Position numbers and translations under genes: made by a program
The notes under the pieces: generated by a model
Databases searched by the model: none
The model's input: the letters and a program-made list of their open reading frames with translations, nothing else
What the model was told of the DNA's origin: nothing
Assembly: GCA_016928435.1 (NCBI GenBank)
Contig: JAFGKT010000027.1
Span: forward strand, 1 to 64,000
DNA length: 64,000 nt
Reading direction: 5' to 3'
DNA from: Sedimentisphaerales bacterium
GTDB lineage: Bacteria > Planctomycetota > Phycisphaerae > Sedimentisphaerales > SM23-30
Part shown: piece by piece, positions 63,143 to 64,000 of the stretch
Layout: every line of letters begins with the position of its first letter
How positions within the stretch are numbered: the first letter of the stretch is position 1

Positions 63143-64000
63143 CTATCTAATTGCAGAATTTCTATATTTTTTTCTGAGGCACAGGTACGCGCCCGGCATC
63201 AGCATAAGCAGTGTTGCGGGTTCCGGCACGCCGACCGACGAACCGACGCCGGCAATGTGTGAGTTGTTACCAATCCACGTTTGCCCTCTCGCAAAGACTC
63301 GGCCGTTAATGACGTTGTTGTTGCCAACGTTCATTGAGCCGAAGCTTCTTATGTTCGCGGCTATTTCATTGCTCTCTCCGAGCGAAAGATCATTACCCGA
63401 TTGCACCATCACACCGCCCGATCCCACATAGCTGATCGATACATTTTGCCCGGTGCTGAATGAGCCTACGGCATTGATGATTACATTGCCTGCGCTAGTG
63501 TCAGCGATAATGTTTGTGTTGTTTCCCAGCCAAACCGATCCAAAATTATAGGTTCCTGCACTTACGTATATATTCGCTTGGTTACCAGTTGATAACGAAC
63601 CGTAATCGCCCGCGGTGAGTGTATTCGATGATTTATTTTCATACCACAAAGAGTCAGTACCGGAGGTAGTCAGGCCTGGGTTGGTGAAACTAACGGTTGT
63701 CCAACTATTTGTAGGTCCGACGATGGAACCGCCCACGGTGATTTTGGGATTGATCCACGACTGCTGTCCATAGACCAAATCGCCGGCGATAGTCAGATTG
63801 TTTTCGCCTCCGAATGTTCCGGACGTGAAAACGCTGTCGCCGAACGCGGTACCGTTGCCCGCGTAAATATTACCGTCGAATCCCGCCAGGCCGTTGATTG
63901 TAACGTTATTGCCGATGCTGGTTTCGCCGGAGGTTAGCAGTGAATAGCTCTCAGCGCTGTAACTGTAAACGGGGCTCACCGGGCCGGCGATCTCGAAACC
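63143..64000 (-). CDS. PEP-CTERM surface protein with beta-helix repeats (5' end outside window)
   Basis: The C-terminal 285 residues of a larger protein; the frame is open to the window edge (GFEIAGPVSPVYSYSAES). The body is made of short G-N-N/V-x-I repeats (TSIGNNVTINGLAGFDGNIY, GTFGGENNLTIAGDLVYGQQ, NVGNNNVINGRVFARGQTWI) that resemble bactofilin-like or other right-handed beta-helices. The tail is a textbook PEP-CTERM signal: VPEPATLLMLMPGAYLCLRK with a K/R end, which directs processing by an exosortase. It is likely to be anchored or released at the cell surface. No exosortase gene is in the window. Confidence 0.88.
   Translation of the reverse strand, partial: GFEIAGPVSPVYSYSAESYSLLTSGETSIGNNVTINGLAGFDGNIYAGNGTAFGDSVFTSGTFGGENNLTIAGDLVYGQQSWINPKITVGGSIVGPTNSWTTVSFTNPGLTTSGTDSLWYENKSSNTLTAGDYGSLSTGNQANIYVSAGTYNFGSVWLGNNTNIIADTSAGNVIINAVGSFSTGQNVSISYVGSGGVMVQSGNDLSLGESNEIAANIRSFGSMNVGNNNVINGRVFARGQTWIGNNSHIAGVGSSVGVPEPATLLMLMPGAYLCLRKKYRNSAIR

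Overview
The window reads as a chromosomal segment of an anaerobic planctomycete, most likely of the Phycisphaerae or Sedimentisphaerales type. This is an inference from hallmarks. Two giant surface proteins carry the planctomycete N-terminal motif LEPRVLLSA (or LEDRVLLST). A protein at the right edge ends in a PEP-CTERM sorting tail. kdsB implies a Kdo-containing outer membrane, and a six-gene Rnf complex sits near pta-ackA. No 16S gene is present to confirm the taxonomy.

Layout. 0-7 kb: a REP-associated transposase (RAYT) between palindromic repeats, a membrane glycosyltransferase, leuS, then a membrane-protein/FUR-regulator operon with a visible promoter and a 7-1-7 palindromic operator. 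7-17 kb: two tandem paralogous surface proteins (1224 and 1894 residues) built from choice-of-anchor type beta modules, separated by a strong terminator. 17-28 kb: an orphan peptide-type solute-binding protein, two proteins of unknown function, prfB with its programmed frameshift, an sppA-like lipoprotein peptidase, and kdsB-pyrG-DUF1844. 28-35 kb: a PilZ protein, then acpP, nagB, DUF4954, ackA and pta, all leftward, and a 5S-rRNA-like sequence. 35-41 kb: a truncated IS630-type protein, a TauE/SafE permease bracketed by about 120-145 bp repeat units, tRNA-Ser(GGA), a sialidase-fold protein, crcB and a PBP4-type dacB. 41-46 kb: a small basic protein with a near-consensus promoter, a FapA/DUF342 protein and a DUF4139 protein. 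46-57 kb: purC-oppBCDF and rnfCDGEAB. 57-64 kb: an MFS permease, an FG-GAP protein followed closely by an aldo/keto reductase, a PDZ-less trypsin-like protease and the partial PEP-CTERM protein.

How the genes fit together. Pta-AckA (acetate and ATP from acetyl-CoA) plus Rnf (ferredoxin:NAD+ oxidoreduction coupled to an ion gradient) suggest a fermentative energy metabolism. NagB, the sialidase-like protein, the oligopeptide transporter and the large adhesive surface proteins suggest a life on polysaccharide or glycoprotein debris. The oppBCDF operon lacks a binding protein; the family 5 binding protein 30 kb away could serve it.

The most striking non-coding feature is a dense set of at least seven families of short intergenic palindromic repeats. 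As far as can be read, every copy lies in the same orientation on the + strand, usually just downstream of a leftward gene. One family (CCCCCTGA...TCAGGGGG) looks like a transcription terminator for the minus strand. The + strand is visibly G/T-rich from about 2 to 45 kb whichever strand codes. The skew is weaker after about 46 kb and in a few islands (794-2374, the leuS insert at about 3690-4010, 20426-20863).
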